64,000 nt of DNA from positions 94,886,576-94,950,575 of the forward strand of contig NC_080042.1 of the NCBI RefSeq assembly GCF_012489685.1, given 5' to 3'. A program made the translations under genes and the position numbers. The DNA is from Lotus japonicus (Eukaryota; Streptophyta; Magnoliopsida; Fabales; Fabaceae). This document shows positions 36,356 to 49,707 of this stretch, piece after piece (positions within the stretch are counted from its first letter, which is position 1; each line of letters opens with the position of its first letter). The notes under the pieces are model-generated. The model was not told the origin of the DNA and made no database searches. It saw only the letters and a list, made by a program, of their open reading frames with translations.

Positions 36356-39300
36356 TGTTTCCTTCATTATTGTTTGCTCGTTCGTCAACCTCAACCCTGC
36401 ACATGTTAATCAATTTCTCTTTGCATAAATCAAATAGAAAACGCTCCTTTCAACGCTTTTACGACACTTTCTGTGTTAATTGATTTTTTTTATTTGATGG
36501 TTGAGTGGCCCTTGTTTGGCTGTTTTGGCTAATCGATTTTGAGCACGAAAAGTGAAATTAACATGGTAGTAGCTGTCAAGAACCAATTATTATGGGATAA
36601 TCTTAGGTGGATATATAATGGAACTTTGTTTTTGTTTAATTTTTGTACCCAAAAAAACGGTTCGCTCGTTTGTTATTTGTTCGATAAGGATCACAACGAT
36701 GCATGACTCATATCTTACGGGAATTAATCCAAACTATGCATGTGATGTGAGTCCCCATCCTAAAATCACCGTCAACCACTTCTTTATTAAGTAATCAACC
36801 TCAAAGGGGTATTTTCAACATTTCACTAGTGGCTAGCATTCATCAATAGTTTGTTATATGTATGATGAGATATTAGGATCACACTTAATTAAAAAAAACT
36901 AATTAATTATAATTATTAATTAATACAAGCTTATATTGATGTAATGTTTCTTGTGTGTGTCAGGTGGTGTTACGTCCATGCCACACTTTCTGCATAAGTT
37001 CTTTCCAGATGTATACAAAAAGACAGTGTTAGAGAAAGAACTGGACAGTAATTACTGTAAATATGATAATCAAGGGCTGCAACTGTTCACATCGTCCTTG
37101 TATCTGGCTGGTTTGGTTTCTACTTTCTTCGCCTCATACACAACTCGTACATTGGGGAGAAGGATGACCATGTTGATTGCTGGCGTCTTCTTTATTGCTG
37201 GGGTTGTCTTCAATGTTACTGCTCAGAATCTTGCCATGCTCATTGTTGGCAGGATTTTACTTGGTTGTGGTGTTGGTTTTGCCAATCAGGTAACTATTTT
37301 TTCTTTTCACGTTATATTATTAATATTTTTTTTTAATATAAGTAGTTATATTGGAGTAAAATTACAATTTTGAATTCAGTTCCATTTAGAAAAAAGTTTG
37401 AAAGGTACACTTTTGTTTGGTTAAGAAAAGTTAATGTGACATGTGCTTAGATATTTTTCAATTAGTTACAATTATATATTGGAGTGAACCAAACTTAATT
37501 ATTGAATGCTTATTGTGTCTGTTTTTGCTTGTGTGCCAAATAACAATACTCTTGTTAAATAAAAGTATTTGCATATGTACATATCTTTCATTGATTAGTG
37601 AATTGTTTTTTTTTTTACATCAAAAGTGAATATTATTAATAATAAATGAGCCATCAAAAGTGAATTGTTTATATTTGTTCAACAAACTCAAGGATTTAAT
37701 AATTTGCTCATTTAGACCAAAGTTTTTTTTTTAATACGAAGGTTCAAACAAGATGTTCAGGGAATCTCAAACTACTCTTTATCAATGTGATTACAATTTT
37801 GAAGTACCATTTGTCTTTTTTTTATATCTCGAAACTTATTCTGTAAAGATTCTGGTATCTTTTTCGTCTGAATTATGCCATTTTTTTACTTGATGTGTAT
37901 TGCGTATCTCTATAACATGGCCCCACGCATGGATATTTAGAAAGTATTTGATATATAAAAATCTTAAAAGCATTATCGAGTTGATGAATGCCCCACCATA
38001 ATATTGTGGATTGTCAAAGCTGCAATGAGAAACAAGATTATAGTTTGAACCTAGGCTTTTATGTGACACTTGTCCACAATTTTTCCTAGTCACTCTCAAA
38101 GTCACAATCACTCCCAAAGTCACAATCACCCGTTACCCCAACTATTATTTTCATTTGACGTTTATTACACATGAATGTGATAGGCACTTTTTTATTATAC
38201 ATACATATATATATATATATATTATTTATGTTGAAATGAGTTTCCACATTTGAGTTGAAAAGTCTTTTAGCTAGGTTCTGCAGCCTAATATGTTTGTAGT
38301 TTACAAATTGTATTTTTCTGCCATTTTTTTAGTCATTACTTGGACTTTAATTGTGATTCATCACTTATAGAAGCAATACAACTAATCTGCTTGTGGTCCA
38401 GATCAATTATAATACTAATGTAATTAGAAGTAAACTCTGATTGAGAAATAATGGTACCAAAAGCAAATTAACATTACTGGTAGCATTTGCATTAATTGGT
38501 AATCTCACTCACTTCACTTTGTTATTCAATTTGATGACAGGCGGTGCCGTTGTTCCTCTCTGAAATCGCACCTTCAAGAATTCGTGGAGCATTGAATATT
38601 CTGTTCCAGCTCAATATCACCATTGGAATTCTCTTCGCCAATCTCATCAACTATGGCACCAACAAGTAAGTAATTAACTTGTGTGTTATCACTGCTTACT
38701 TGTATTTAATTGAGTAGTACTTCATGGAAAATGAAAGTGAATCACATGATGTGTTAGGAAAGAACAAAATCAAAGTCACAAATTTTCTCTGTGCTGACAA
38801 CAACATGCTCAGTTTTTCATTACCAGTAGTAATTAACAAATCAAATTAAAGCATAGTATGGTGGTAACGGTCAAAATTGTCATGTTGATGGGCCTAACGG
38901 ATAGAGACTGTTGAATAGAAAATATCAGCCAGTTCTATGTATGACTTTTATTCCTTAGTAGTGTGTAATATAATCTCCAGCTAATCCGGTATACAGGGAC
39001 AAGTGTCTTTTATTTTTGTTGAATGGGAAATAACGGGACAAGTGTCTAATTATTTATTGTAACCAATCTTTTTGTTGTTGTCAACATTGTTCAGCCACAG
39101 GTGTTAGTTTTGGACCAAAAAGTTAGTGAATACTCCAAAGAAATGTCGATTACAATCTTCTAAAAATTTTAACCACAAAGAATTGGACCCAAAAATAACC
39201 ACTAATATCAGACATTGAATTTGTTTTTTGTGAAATATTAAAAGCAAGTATAGTAACTACTCCAACTAATATCAACTTGAACTACACTTCTCATGTAAAT

Positions 39301-40904
39301 AATACTTATTCGTTTCGTTTTTTTATGTCATTTATTCTTTTTCTATTAAAAGAAACAAAACACACATTGTTTACATAATGGTGATAATAAAATTATGTGA
39401 TGTTTCCTTTTCTTTATGGGTCTAATTGTGAGGTAGAATAAGAACATTATGTCTTAACAATTGCTACATTAGTTTGTCTTGGGATAGAATGATTACTAGC
39501 TAGTATGTAGTATCTTTTGACAAAATAATGGTGTACTATGAGTTTGTTGTGCTTTGTTTTTTTCTTTTTCTGATTCAGCATCATTGACTGTTATTGATGT
39601 TGTGTTCTGTGCTGACAGAATCAAAGGTGGATGGGGCTGGAGGCTATCTCTGGGTTTGGCCGGTATCCCTGCAGTTCTTCTTACCGTTGGGGCCTTGTTG
39701 GTGGTAGACACTCCCAACAGTCTCATTGAGCGCGGTCGGACCGAAGAAGGAAAAGCTGTGCTAAAGAAGATTCGAGGCACTGACAACGTTGAACCCGAGT
39801 TCTTGGAGCTTGTTGAGGCTAGTCGTGTTGCTAAAGAAGTTAAGGACCCGTTCAGGAACCTTCTCAAACGCAGAAATCGACCCCAAATCATCATCTCCAT
39901 AGCCCTGCAGGTAAGAGCATGTTTACAAAAGAATTTCATAACATTACTCTACAAAACCGACTTTTTTTTTTTCTTGAAAGAATTCAAATATAAATCACAT
40001 AATTCAACTCACTTTCACCTTTACTATACGCAATTTTAGTAGATCAATTCTGCTATTGCTAATACAAAGATACACCAAGTATTAAGCTACATACTTAAAT
40101 TCTGCTACCAAAGACACACTAAGTGTTAAGTTATATACATACATAGCAGTTCTCTCCTTGCAAAGTTCAATTGCTGATTCATGTTTTGATGTTCAAAAAC
40201 AGATCTTCCAACAATTCACAGGCATCAACGCGATCATGTTTTATGCACCAGTGCTGTTCAACACATTGGGATTCAAGAATGATGCTTCCCTCTACTCTGC
40301 TGTGATCACAGGGGCTGTTAATGTCATCTCCACAGTTGTCTCCATTTACTTTGTTGACAAACTTGGACGCCGTGTTCTCTTGCTGGAGGCTGGTGTGCAG
40401 ATGTTCGTATCTCAAGTGGCGATAGCAATCATCCTGGGACTAAAAGTGACGGACCATTCTGATGATCTTTCAAAGGGTTTCGCGATTCTGGTGGTGGTTT
40501 TGGTCTGCACTTTTGTGTCCTCCTTTGCTTGGTCTTGGGGTCCTCTTGGGTGGTTGATTCCAAGTGAGACATTCCCTCTGGAGACTCGCTCGGCCGGGCA
40601 GAGTGTTACTGTCTGCGTCAACTTGCTCTTCACCTTCGTCATTGCGCAGGCCTTCCTCTCCATGCTGTGCCACTTCAAGTATGGCATTTTCTTGTTCTTC
40701 TCTGGCTGGGTCTTGATCATGTCTTTGTTTGTGTATTTCCTTGTGCCCGAGACGAAGAATGTGCCCATTGAAGAAATGACTGAGAGAGTGTGGAAGCAGC
40801 ATTGGTTCTGGAAAAGGTATATGGAAGATGATTATGTTGCTAATGAGAAAGTTGCTAATGTCAATGGGACAACTAAAGGATTTGATCCTGTTTCCCAGTT
40901 GTAA
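36190..40904 (+). CDS. STP13: Sugar transport protein 13-like hexose/H+ symporter
   Basis: Five exons: 36190-36319, 36964-37289, 38541-38665, 39619-39910, 40203-40904. They join in phase to 524 residues, near the ~526 of Arabidopsis STP13. STP13 imports hexoses with protons across the plasma membrane and is linked to stress and pathogen responses. Features in order: MAGGGFATS and [14 protein letters not shown] at the N-terminus, [14 protein letters not shown] in TM1, the RTLGRRMTM sugar-porter signature near TM2-3, [19 protein letters not shown], the PNSLIERGR central-loop motif, [19 protein letters not shown] (TM7), [18 protein letters not shown], and [11 protein letters not shown] at the end. 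All splice sites are GT-AG. Incomplete 5' copies of this gene recur at 50.6, 55.3 and 56.3 kb; this is the only complete one. Confidence 0.95.
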
Positions 40905-41403
40905 ATTGCTCTAGTTCCGGCAAAATACCAAATTAGTAGTATTTTTAGGTTCTAGATTATGCTGTGAAGGGTTTTAAAGTTAAGTAAGGTACTAGTTTTA
41001 TGTCTCAACTTAATAATCAGCACATTATAAATTTTCCCATTTTTTAAGCCATATAAGATGGTATTTTCTTTTTCTTTTTTCTTGTTTTTGAATGCATATT
41101 CCGTACACATTGTTTATCTTTGGAAGAAATGATGTAGATTGATTTCCAACCCACACAAAGCCATAATATCTGCGAATGAAATCAATGAATGAATATACAC
41201 CTTTGATTTTGAAGTATAATACTTGCATTGTCATAGTTCATTCACTTTCAATGATTACTTTTATTCCTGCTAGCAACAATGCATAAATCTTGAGCTATTA
41301 TTCTCATTCAATAGCTTCTGAGTATCAGTAAAAATAAAATGAATCCAATATCAATGTCTCCATATCTAAAATTCTAAATATATACAGAAATAATTATGTA
41401 GTG

Positions 41404-42935
41404 CTATGATTGGTGGCGATAACAACCTTGCTGAGAAGAATAACCACCATCACCGGAAATAGACTTTCTTATGCTTTCACTAATCAACTGCTTTGCTGAC
41501 TCAATTTGCTCTGGAGCCCCAACAATTTTCAATGTCATTCCTGTTGGCATGCCATGAATAAGGGATCTAAAGGTATCCCCTGAATTCTTGCTCCACTCAA
41601 GTCTTGCATATATTTGTTAGTCTCTCCTCTGTCTCCAATGATAAGGCCAACCATGCTATTTGGGATATTAGTTGGGAATAAATGAGTAGCATGTTCAGCA
41701 AGAACTTGGTTGATGAGTTCCTCAGCAGAGGCAACAGCCTGAGGAGTAGTGCCCTTAAGCTCAACCAATTTATTAGGGGCATTGAGGTCTGCATACTTAA
41801 ATTCGATTTTGGCCCCAGACTGTGACTCAAGTTGCTTGATGGTTTTCCCACCTTTACCAATAATCACACGTCCCCTGCTTTTGGGTATATATAATTTCTT
41901 CCTCCTGCCTCCATTATAAGTAGCCACAGGTAGGGGTGACAATATGGGTTGGCGGGCTGGGCTTGGCCCAACCCGTCACTAACCCGCTAAAATACGGGTT
42001 GGGTTGGGCTGATCCACTTTTGACATTTGGGTTCAAGTCTCAACCCAACCCATATTTTGGCGGGATGACGGGTTAACCCACGTAGAAAATGTAGTGAAAT
42101 AAAAAAAAAATATGCAGTGAGGAATTTTAAGAAATATTTCTCTCTTACAATGTTGGTACATGAAAAAAATTAAAATTATACTTGTTCTTTATATTTAAAG
42201 GTTATGAGTTCAACTAGAAAGTTTCACCAATAACAATACAAAAAAAATTTATCATGCATTGTTATTAAAAGTTGTACTTGTAACCTAAGTAGCAACTATC
42301 AAGTGTAAGTGTCAACAATTTTCACCAAATCATTGGTAAATGTCATTTTTTCTTTGACAAACACTCACTTAATATTACTTAACCTTAATAGATGTGTTTT
42401 ACAATCATCAACAAGAGTTTACTTCAGCCAATAATAGTCAACCAACAATTATAAACGATAATGTTGAGCAGTCATAAAGGTTTTAGATAAAACATAACCT
42501 ACAAACAAGAGTCACTGCTTATATAGGTGAATCCATGGAAAGTCATCATTGACTAGATTTCAAAATAGTAAAAAAAAAATATAGTTTAGGTATGTCGTAA
42601 TATATGCGTCTTACAATAATCTACTTAAAAAATAAAAATAGAAAAAAAAATTAAAATTTTTCTAAAATAAAAAGTGAAAAATGGGTTGGCGGGCTCACCT
42701 AACCCAACCCGTCATTAACCCGCAAAAATACGGGTTGAGTTGGGCTGACCCGCTTTTAAATTTGGGTTCAAATTCCAACCCAACCCGTCAAAAAAGGTGG
42801 GTCAAACGGGCTGACCCAGCGGGCCAAGCCCATTTTGCCACCCCTAGCCACAGGTATAACATGAGTGGCGGATGGTAAGAGGAAAGGACCACCGCTAAGA
42901 GACGATAAGCCACTTCTTCAGCATTCTGGTTGTAG
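41404..42935 (-). pseudogene. KH-domain gene copy, split by a hAT insertion and frameshifted
   Basis: Third copy of the KH family of this cluster, antisense and about 500 bp from the STP13 stop. KH1 reads well (GRVIIGKGGKTIKQLESQSG). In KH2 the G-x-x-G loop is GDRG. After SGARIQGIPLDP the frame shifts by one, and the remainder (TLKIVGAPEQIESAKQLI) is found in another frame, ending at 41404; the proline-rich tail is gone. Upstream, the part matching the NAQAAPLF region of the other copies lies beyond the hAT element (42855-42935) and lacks one base near 'ctcttagc'. The eIFiso4G-like exon is not seen. At least three lesions make function unlikely. Confidence 0.85.
41931..42846. mobile_element. 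Non-autonomous hAT element (916 bp)
   Basis: Flanked by perfect 8-bp duplications GCCACAGG (41923-41930 and 42847-42854). Ends TAGGGGTGACAATATGGG and, inverted, CCCATTTTGCCACCCCTA. Subterminal zones repeat 'aacccgt', 'acccgc' and 'gggttggg' motifs. No transposase frame. It interrupts the KH pseudogene, and the target sequence is restored exactly when one duplication is removed. Confidence 0.93.
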
Positions 42936-43383
42936 ACCCACTGAGTGACACACACAGACAACACTTACTCGGATTACATTTGATTACTTTACAGTTTACA
43001 CCCAAGGCAAATTAGTTTATTTTATTTAATTAGCATTCATATGGTAAAAAACAAATTAATTTTGAAGATAAAATATTAAAAAACTGGACATCAGATTGGA
43101 AATGGTCAAATTATGACCATGAAAATATGGGTAAAAAAAGCAAAATTATTGAAAATAGTAAAATGATAGATTGGTCATGCGCTAGTCCCCCTGCTTTCTT
43201 TCTTTTGTTGTTTCGCTTTTGTTAATTTTTAGATATACCAAAAAAGTAAAATGATGACCATTAAATGGAATTTTTTTTAAAAGCACTTATTCATAAAAGG
43301 TATATTCGATTGAAAAAGAGTAAAACAATAAAGCTAGCAATTAAATTGAATTACCTCTCGACGCAGTAAAAGTTGATATCTGG

Positions 43384-43480
43384 TTTTTTTTTTATAAGGC
43401 AAGGAATATATTGAAATGAAGTACAAGGGTTACAAAGGAGAGGAAGAAAGAAAGAAGAAAAGAAAACCGAGTAAAATACA
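43384..43480 (-). mobile_element. LINE-like 3' tail
   Basis: A T-run followed by 'ataaggcaaggaatatattg' and 'aagtacaagggttac', shared with the elements at 29.9 and 33.7 kb. Read on the minus strand it is a poly-A-tailed 3' end. The element may continue to about 44.0 kb, but its 5' limit is unclear. Confidence 0.45.
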
Positions 43481-44989
43481 AGTGACAAACCTTCTTGAAA
43501 GCAAGATAGCACAAAATAATGTCTCATTAAAACCTTAATACGAAAACCCCCTTGAAAAAAATCTAATGAAGGAAAAAGAGTACATATTTTGTGCCATCAA
43601 GACGAAACTTCCAAAAAGAACCCCCAGAAAATACACACTGATACATAACAGACATATTAAAACCATAGAATAATCTATCTCAATGACCCCGGTATCCAGC
43701 AGGAAGTTTCCAAGAATCATGTGCAGACCAGGAATATGTGTCAACCCACAAGCCAAATTCCATGATGATGATCCGGTGAAGAATACATTACACATGCTCC
43801 AATGATCATAAGAATAACACCCCTGACAGATATAATACACCACCACCAAACTGTGCCACCCAAACGCAGGCTGCCATTAAATTGCATTAGCCATTCCAAA
43901 CCAGTAGCCTTCACGTTACCACTAGTCAATCGTAAGTAGCCTGTAGTATCCTTCCTTCTCATCCTCAAAGTGATATAATACACATGCTCGGATTCTGTTG
44001 TCATTCAAATCAAGAATAGTTGAACCCGTCAACTTTTTCTCTCAACCACTTCCACAATAGAAACAGGGATCATCGAAAACAGGGGCATTGATGGATTAGC
44101 AGTATTCTCAATAGAAACAGAATCAAGAAATCACCACAACAATCAATACCTAGTTATGAACAAAATGTATATATCCATCAGAATCATACATGTAGTATCT
44201 TCTTTCTTTCTACTTTATGAATTTAAATAAGGAAATAAAACTATGTAGTAGTAGTAGTAAAAAAGAAACAAAAAGTTGAAGAATTAATGTGGCATTTTAA
44301 TGTCATTTCTGGAAGAAATGAAAAGTAGTGAGGTTGAGGAAGATGGAGGTTAATTACATACCTCATTGTGATACAGTACCAATGCGATAACAGAAGATGG
44401 AGATGGCAACGATGATGATTACACATGAAATGGTGACAAATGTCGCCTCTGTGATTGTTGCCTCAAGATTCCCGCCTCCACCACCGTTTGCGAAATCTCC
44501 ACTTGCGAATGAATGGGTGTGTTGTGGTACACGAATTAGAATATATAGAATAATACGCAGGATGAATGAATTTCAGCAGAGCGGGATATCAACGTTTATA
44601 TAATATGTGGCTTTATGCAATTCCATACATGCCACATCGTCATCATAATGTCAATATTTATGTACCCGTGCATTTAACATATTTTTTTATCACATTTCTT
44701 GGAAAAGGAAAAAAAAACTAAAATAGGAATAGGTCATAGTACTATCATATATTGTTTTTTCTTTTTACTTATATATTTTTTTATAAGCTTCTTTTTACTT
44801 ATATATTATCTTATGCATTCTCTAATGAAAATTACATTATTAAACAGTTAAAATATTTAATATATTTTAGGCAAAAAATTTCATTGACTCAAGTCAATAC
44901 TATAAGAATAAGAAGGTGTTGATTTACTGTCGACCACAACAAGTGAGCTAAATTTGATTGATTTGTGTCGATCTAGCTAGCGTAAAGAA

Positions 44990-45590
44990 CTAAAATGTAG
45001 AACCTGTTTAAACTTTGAAACAGGCAAAGCGACGCCATTTTGTGTCGGTAAAATGATCATTAACATCGGTTAAGGCAAACATTAGGTTCCCCGACCAAAT
45101 AAATTAGATTCAACCTTCGGATGCGTAGCGGCGGCCTTGCAGCGACACTACTTGGCCGACTCAAACCTATGAGTGTACGGTTCCATTGCACGGGGAACGA
45201 GGCCTGTTAGCTTTGACCAACTTTAATGTGGTATCGTATGCCAAGCAACACGCCTTTACGCTTGGGATCGACCTTCTCTGCCCCACCTCCATTATAAGCC
45301 TCGTTCTCCCTTATCTCTCAAACCCTTTCTTATAATCCCACTTCCTTCGCCACCCTACCCTCACGTACCCTCTTCCATCACTCTCCCCCTCGGCCCATTC
45401 GTCCTCCGACGCCTCCATCTCCTGACCCTCTTCACTTGTTGTTGGCCCCTCGACCACTGTCACCCTCTTTCATCACACTTCCTCGACCACCCTGTCCTCT
45501 ACCTTCTTCTCAGTCCTCCTCCCTGTATTGTTGTCCACTTCATCCTCCACCGCCATAACCGTCTCCCTCAACCCCTCTGACTATTATTTT
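44990..45590. other. Compositionally distinct C-rich block of unknown origin
   Basis: About 600 bp much richer in C/G than its surroundings. The first half has 'cggcggccttgcagcgac'-like sequence; the second half is strongly C/T-rich, like a plant gene leader with a 'tctctcaaacc' phrase similar to one inside the CACTA fragment at 57.6 kb. No frame or clean termini found. It may be the relic of a transposon carrying host DNA. Confidence 0.35.
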
Positions 45591-46753
45591 TTTATAGTAT
45601 GACCGTTTTTTTAAAATGAATTGTTGTGAAATAATATAAGGCTTCTCACCTTAAGCAAAATAAAATATATAAAGATTCTTTATGTTTTAAATTGTTTCCC
45701 AAAGTAAATTCATAATCAATATTTATGATATTAATTTCTTTGAGGTTTATAAATCACATTAAGTGGTAGGGTTATCGTAACAAATTCTTCTTTATACGCA
45801 CTGTTGAATAATTGAACCTGATTAAATTTAAGGAGTTTAACTATCTAGTCTATATTAGACGTTGTTGCTTAATATTCTTAAGTTATCTTGTATAAGAAAA
45901 TTATTACAATCATAGAACCTATCTCTATTGTCCACGTAATGTTCAAATTGTATCCCCTCGATCATAAACATACGTTATGATTAGAACAAAAGGCCATCAA
46001 TATAAGAAAATTAGAACAAAGATTAAGGAAATAAAGTATTTTTTTCGTTGCAATAAAGAATGCTTTTCTCTCTTTTTTTGTTCGGGGATGGAGGAAGGGG
46101 TAGATTTTCATCTTCCACAATAAGCCCAAATGCGGACAAATACGATGACCCAAAGTCTACCGGTCAAAGTCAAGTAAACCCTTTAGATAAGCAATAGTCC
46201 ACTTTGATGATGCTGAATCTGCATCCACACGTTCTTAAAAAGTGTTTCGGAAAGTCAGGTTGCTTTGCTAGTGTTCTTAGGTTTTTATGGTGTGTATGAT
46301 TTTCTTAATTTGTTGGGTTGCTTGGATCAGCTTAAGTGAGCATGCCTTAAGCTTAATTTGTTATCTGATTATGCATTGCAGAATCACGTTTTGGGTTTAA
46401 GTCTCACTGATGTAAGTGCCGTTAGACAATCCTTGAATGTTAATCCTTGCACAGTTGACAAAAAAAAAGTGTTAGCATAGTAACATTTTAAGCGTGTTAC
46501 AAACTCCTAAAACCACATAATATATAGTAATTTTTTTACTAGCATTATATTCACATTAATTGATTAAAATTAAAATTCATGTATTCATTAAAAATATGAA
46601 TTTAACTTAAATTTGGCAGGATATGAATTTCAATTTATCAATAAAAAAATATTAATTTTTTTTAAGTGAAGGGTTCACTAAAAATATGAAATTCACTTCT
46701 AATATAATTCACCCAGACACACATTTTCTAAGTGAGTGGAACTAGCAATTCTC

Positions 46754-46765
46754 CTATATATACAC
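46754..46765 (+). promoter_or_regulatory. TATA box of the small membrane-protein gene
   Basis: CTATATATACAC about 60 bp upstream of the ATG at 46817, a good plant TATA box at a short leader distance. Confidence 0.65.
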
Positions 46766-46816
46766 AAGTTATTTGCTGTGTGACATTTTTATTACACAGT
46801 AATTAGATTTCGCAAC

Positions 46817-47218
46817 ATGGCTAGGCTTCTTCTTGTCTCCCCAATTCACAATCTTCCATTCTCGTCCATTCCCATCACAACACTTTTCTTAGCCGTCCTT
46901 GCTGTCTTATGTATTTTATCTTTCACCACTTTTCTTTGCGGTTCCAGGAACATGAAGAAGCTTCACACAGAAACAGGGCAAAAGGAAAACAAGCACATGT
47001 CGAAGCTGAACAGCAACCTCAGCAGCAGGGCACTTTCCATGGTGAAGATGATATCTTGGAGGAAGGTGCAGGCAGAAGGAGAAGAAGAGGAAGGTGGTTA
47101 TAATGACCAAGATGAAGAAGCCCTTTGGAGGAAGAACATCTTGATGGGAGAAAAGTGTCGCCCTTTGGACTTTTCTGGCAAAATTGTTTCTGATTCTCAG
47201 GAGAAAAATGCTTACTGA
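46817..47218 (+). CDS. Small plant-specific single-span membrane protein
   Basis: Single exon, 133 residues. A hydrophobic segment at about residues 19-42 is followed by a charged cytosolic part with an acidic run (GEEEEGG) and a conserved C-terminal block LWRKNILMGEKCRPLDFSG. I recall this block from a family of uncharacterised plant transmembrane proteins of similar length (SRALSMVKMISWRKV upstream and a G-E-K-C-x-P-L-D-F-S-G signature). A TATA box and ordinary leader support expression. No biochemical function is known to me. Two overlapping frames in this interval are shadows of this one. Confidence 0.78.
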   Translation: MARLLLVSPIHNLPFSSIPITTLFLAVLAVLCILSFTTFLCGSRNMKKLHTETGQKENKHMSKLNSNLSSRALSMVKMISWRKVQAEGEEEEGGYNDQDEEALWRKNILMGEKCRPLDFSGKIVSDSQEKNAY

Positions 47219-48506
47219 AATGCTTCTATCGAAACTTGTTTTCTACTTGTCCAGGTTTTGCAGAGTATATAATTTGCTATTGTAAGATGGTAATTAAGTG
47301 CTAGCAATATATAGTCACTTTTTCAACACTCTCAATTCATGTGGGTCTCATTAATTATATTAGAAGGTAATAAACTCTTTAAAAATTCAAGTTTAATTAG
47401 ATTTATTGAAGATTAATTGCTGATACAAAAATGGTCTCAAATAAAGGATATGGATTATGGAAGTCATTGAGATATTAATCAACCTCGATCTCTTTTCAGT
47501 TTTCTCGCCCCAGCCCTGCAGAAAATTGGAAGGCAGTTTCATTTTCGGTCACCAAATATAGTGTTTGGGTGATTTTAGTTTCCCTTTATTTTTTTGCTTA
47601 ATTTTAGTTTCCTAGTTTTTTCAAATCAAACAAATTTCTAATACTTTATAGTGTTTGACTACTAAACAATAATTTTAATTAATTAATGACAAATGAGCAG
47701 GTTATGGCATCACGATTAACGCAGAGGCAATGTTTCAACCTTCCAAATTAGGCTTCTAAAAAAACCTCATTTACTCATTATTGTTTTCTCAAAATTGATG
47801 CAAAAAACAAAGAAAAAATAAGTAAGTAGTGTAAGCTCAGATGATTTTCTATTTTTCTTTCGGAGACAATCCTCACCCCATAATCATGTAATGTTAGAGC
47901 AAGGTTAAAAGTTACTTTATGGTGGTTAAAAGTTTAATGGTAATTTCGTCATGTTTTATGTTTCAAAAAAAAATCATAAATCTATTTTCATATAATTTAT
48001 AATGTATCATCAATTATTACGAATTATTTTTTTATTAACAAACACTGTTAATTATTAGATGAAAAAGTTGATAGGGGACCAAAATTAGGAGACCAAACTT
48101 AAGGGATCAAATTCAAACAACCACTATAATAGAGAGACTCTGCAAAGAAATGTAGTTTCAATTAAAAAAATAGGGAGACCAAAATCAACTAAAGACCATA
48201 TTTAATTGAAATGGAACGAATGAATATTGATACATTGTTTTCCTTCCCCTTCATTTACATTTCCCATCTAAACAACTTTCTAGTCCTTTTCTATCCTTCC
48301 ATTTTCCTTCCTCGCAAAATACTTCAAAACAAACAAAGTTTTATGTGTCATAAATTGTTGAAATGACCTCGCCAGTAAAGGGAAATGGTCGGCTAAATGG
48401 GAGACTTGAATCTGCAGTGGCGGTGGCCCCTTGAGCCCAACAAATGGGTTTACTTGCAAGAAAACTCTTATTTCCATTTTTGTGTTCTGCTTGCTTTGGT
48501 TGAAAT
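47219..48506. other. Intergenic, no supported gene
   Basis: AT-rich 3' flank of the small membrane-protein gene; nothing recognisable. Confidence 0.5.
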
Positions 48507-49233
48507 TAGGGGTGGACATGGGTTGGGTTGGATGAATTTATAGGCTAATCAGGATCCGAACCAATCAAAATTGTTTGGGTTGGGTTGAGTTGAATTTTTC
48601 ATCTACGGATCCGAACCAACACAATCCGACGATCTTCGGGTTGGTTCGGATGGGTTGGTTGGATCACTATATTAAAATAATAATAAATTTGGAATGTTGA
48701 AAAAAATATTAAAACTTAAAAAAGAAAATAGAAAATATTGGTAAATACGTTATAGTACCAAATAGCATAAAAAAAACACAAAACGTTGTATTAAATAGCA
48801 TGAAATAGTATTACATAAATGATATAGAGCCAAATACCATGAATAACAACTGCGGCAATGGAATCAAGTTAATCCATACGACAATGACATGACACTTGGA
48901 ATTTAAATGTCTCCATTCTCCGACATGCCAAATAAAATTGAAACAAAAAGTAAAGAATGTGAAAAGTGAAACTATGAAATTAAATAAGAGTTTTAAAATT
49001 TACATGTATGTTAGGTAAAACTATTAAAAATATATATTAAATAATATATTATTATTGTTTGTTTGGATTTCGGGTTGGATTGTTATTAAAACCGAAATCC
49101 GATCCGAATTTGATTGGATCGTAATAAAATCCGTCCGATTGACCCATTTGCCAAATCCAACCCGCATTTTTGTCATTGGATTGGGTTGGATTGGGCGGGT
49201 TCATTGGATCTACCCGGCCCATGTGCACCCCTA
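48507..49233. mobile_element. Non-autonomous hAT element (727 bp)
   Basis: Perfect 8-bp duplications GTTGAAAT at 48499-48506 and 49234-49241. Ends TAGGGGTGGACATGGG and, inverted, CCCATGTGCACCCCTA. Repeated 'gggttggattggg' and 'gatccgaacc' motifs sit near both ends; AT-rich centre; no transposase. Its terminal design matches the 41.9-kb element, but the interior differs. Confidence 0.93.
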
Positions 49234-49707
49234 GTTGAAATGTTGAATTTACCAAATTTGAAAATTAATTGACACTTATTTTTTTAAAGTTTTAAATTTA
49301 ACCAATTTAATTTAAGTAAATGTACTTTTTTTTTAGTTCGGCATATTTTCTCGTTGCAGGTGCTCACATCAAACTGTAAATGATTGATCATGAAATATGT
49401 TTCATTCTTATGAGTAAGGATCGAAATCTCAACCTTATAATTAAGAGACAAGATGAACTAAACCAACACGTCACACTTTATGATTGGGTAAATGTATTTT
49501 ACTCTTAGTTTTTACAAAAACAAATTAAAGCAATAAAATTAAAAGCAGGATCAAAACCTTCTGTACACAATCACACCAATTAAGTTATGGGAATTCATTT
49601 AAAATCACATTATATATAGTTGTGACACATAATTTAATTGGTGAGATACTAATATATTCATTAGTCTAAACCAAATTGAAACGCACATTCCATTCGATAT
49701 AGAGAGC

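Larger units (their letters stand above)
42936..46740. other. Intergenic, no supported gene
   Basis: Contains a minus-strand LINE-like tail from 43384, a GC-richer block at about 44990-45590 (listed separately) and AT-rich DNA. Several frames of 60-100 codons on the minus strand at 43.5-44.0 kb carry no motif I recognise. Confidence 0.45.

Noticed and set aside
36032..36483. Two frames of ~100-125 codons at the STP13 5' end
   Set aside because: They run through the CT-rich leader or from exon 1 into intron 1; the five-exon model explains the region.
40179..40802. Minus-strand frames of up to 118 codons across STP13 exon 5
   Set aside because: They are shadows of a strongly conserved transporter exon on the plus strand.
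43535..44004. Overlapping minus-strand frames (104 and 87 codons)
   Set aside because: Next to a LINE-like tail, but no reverse transcriptase, RNase H or other motif seen.
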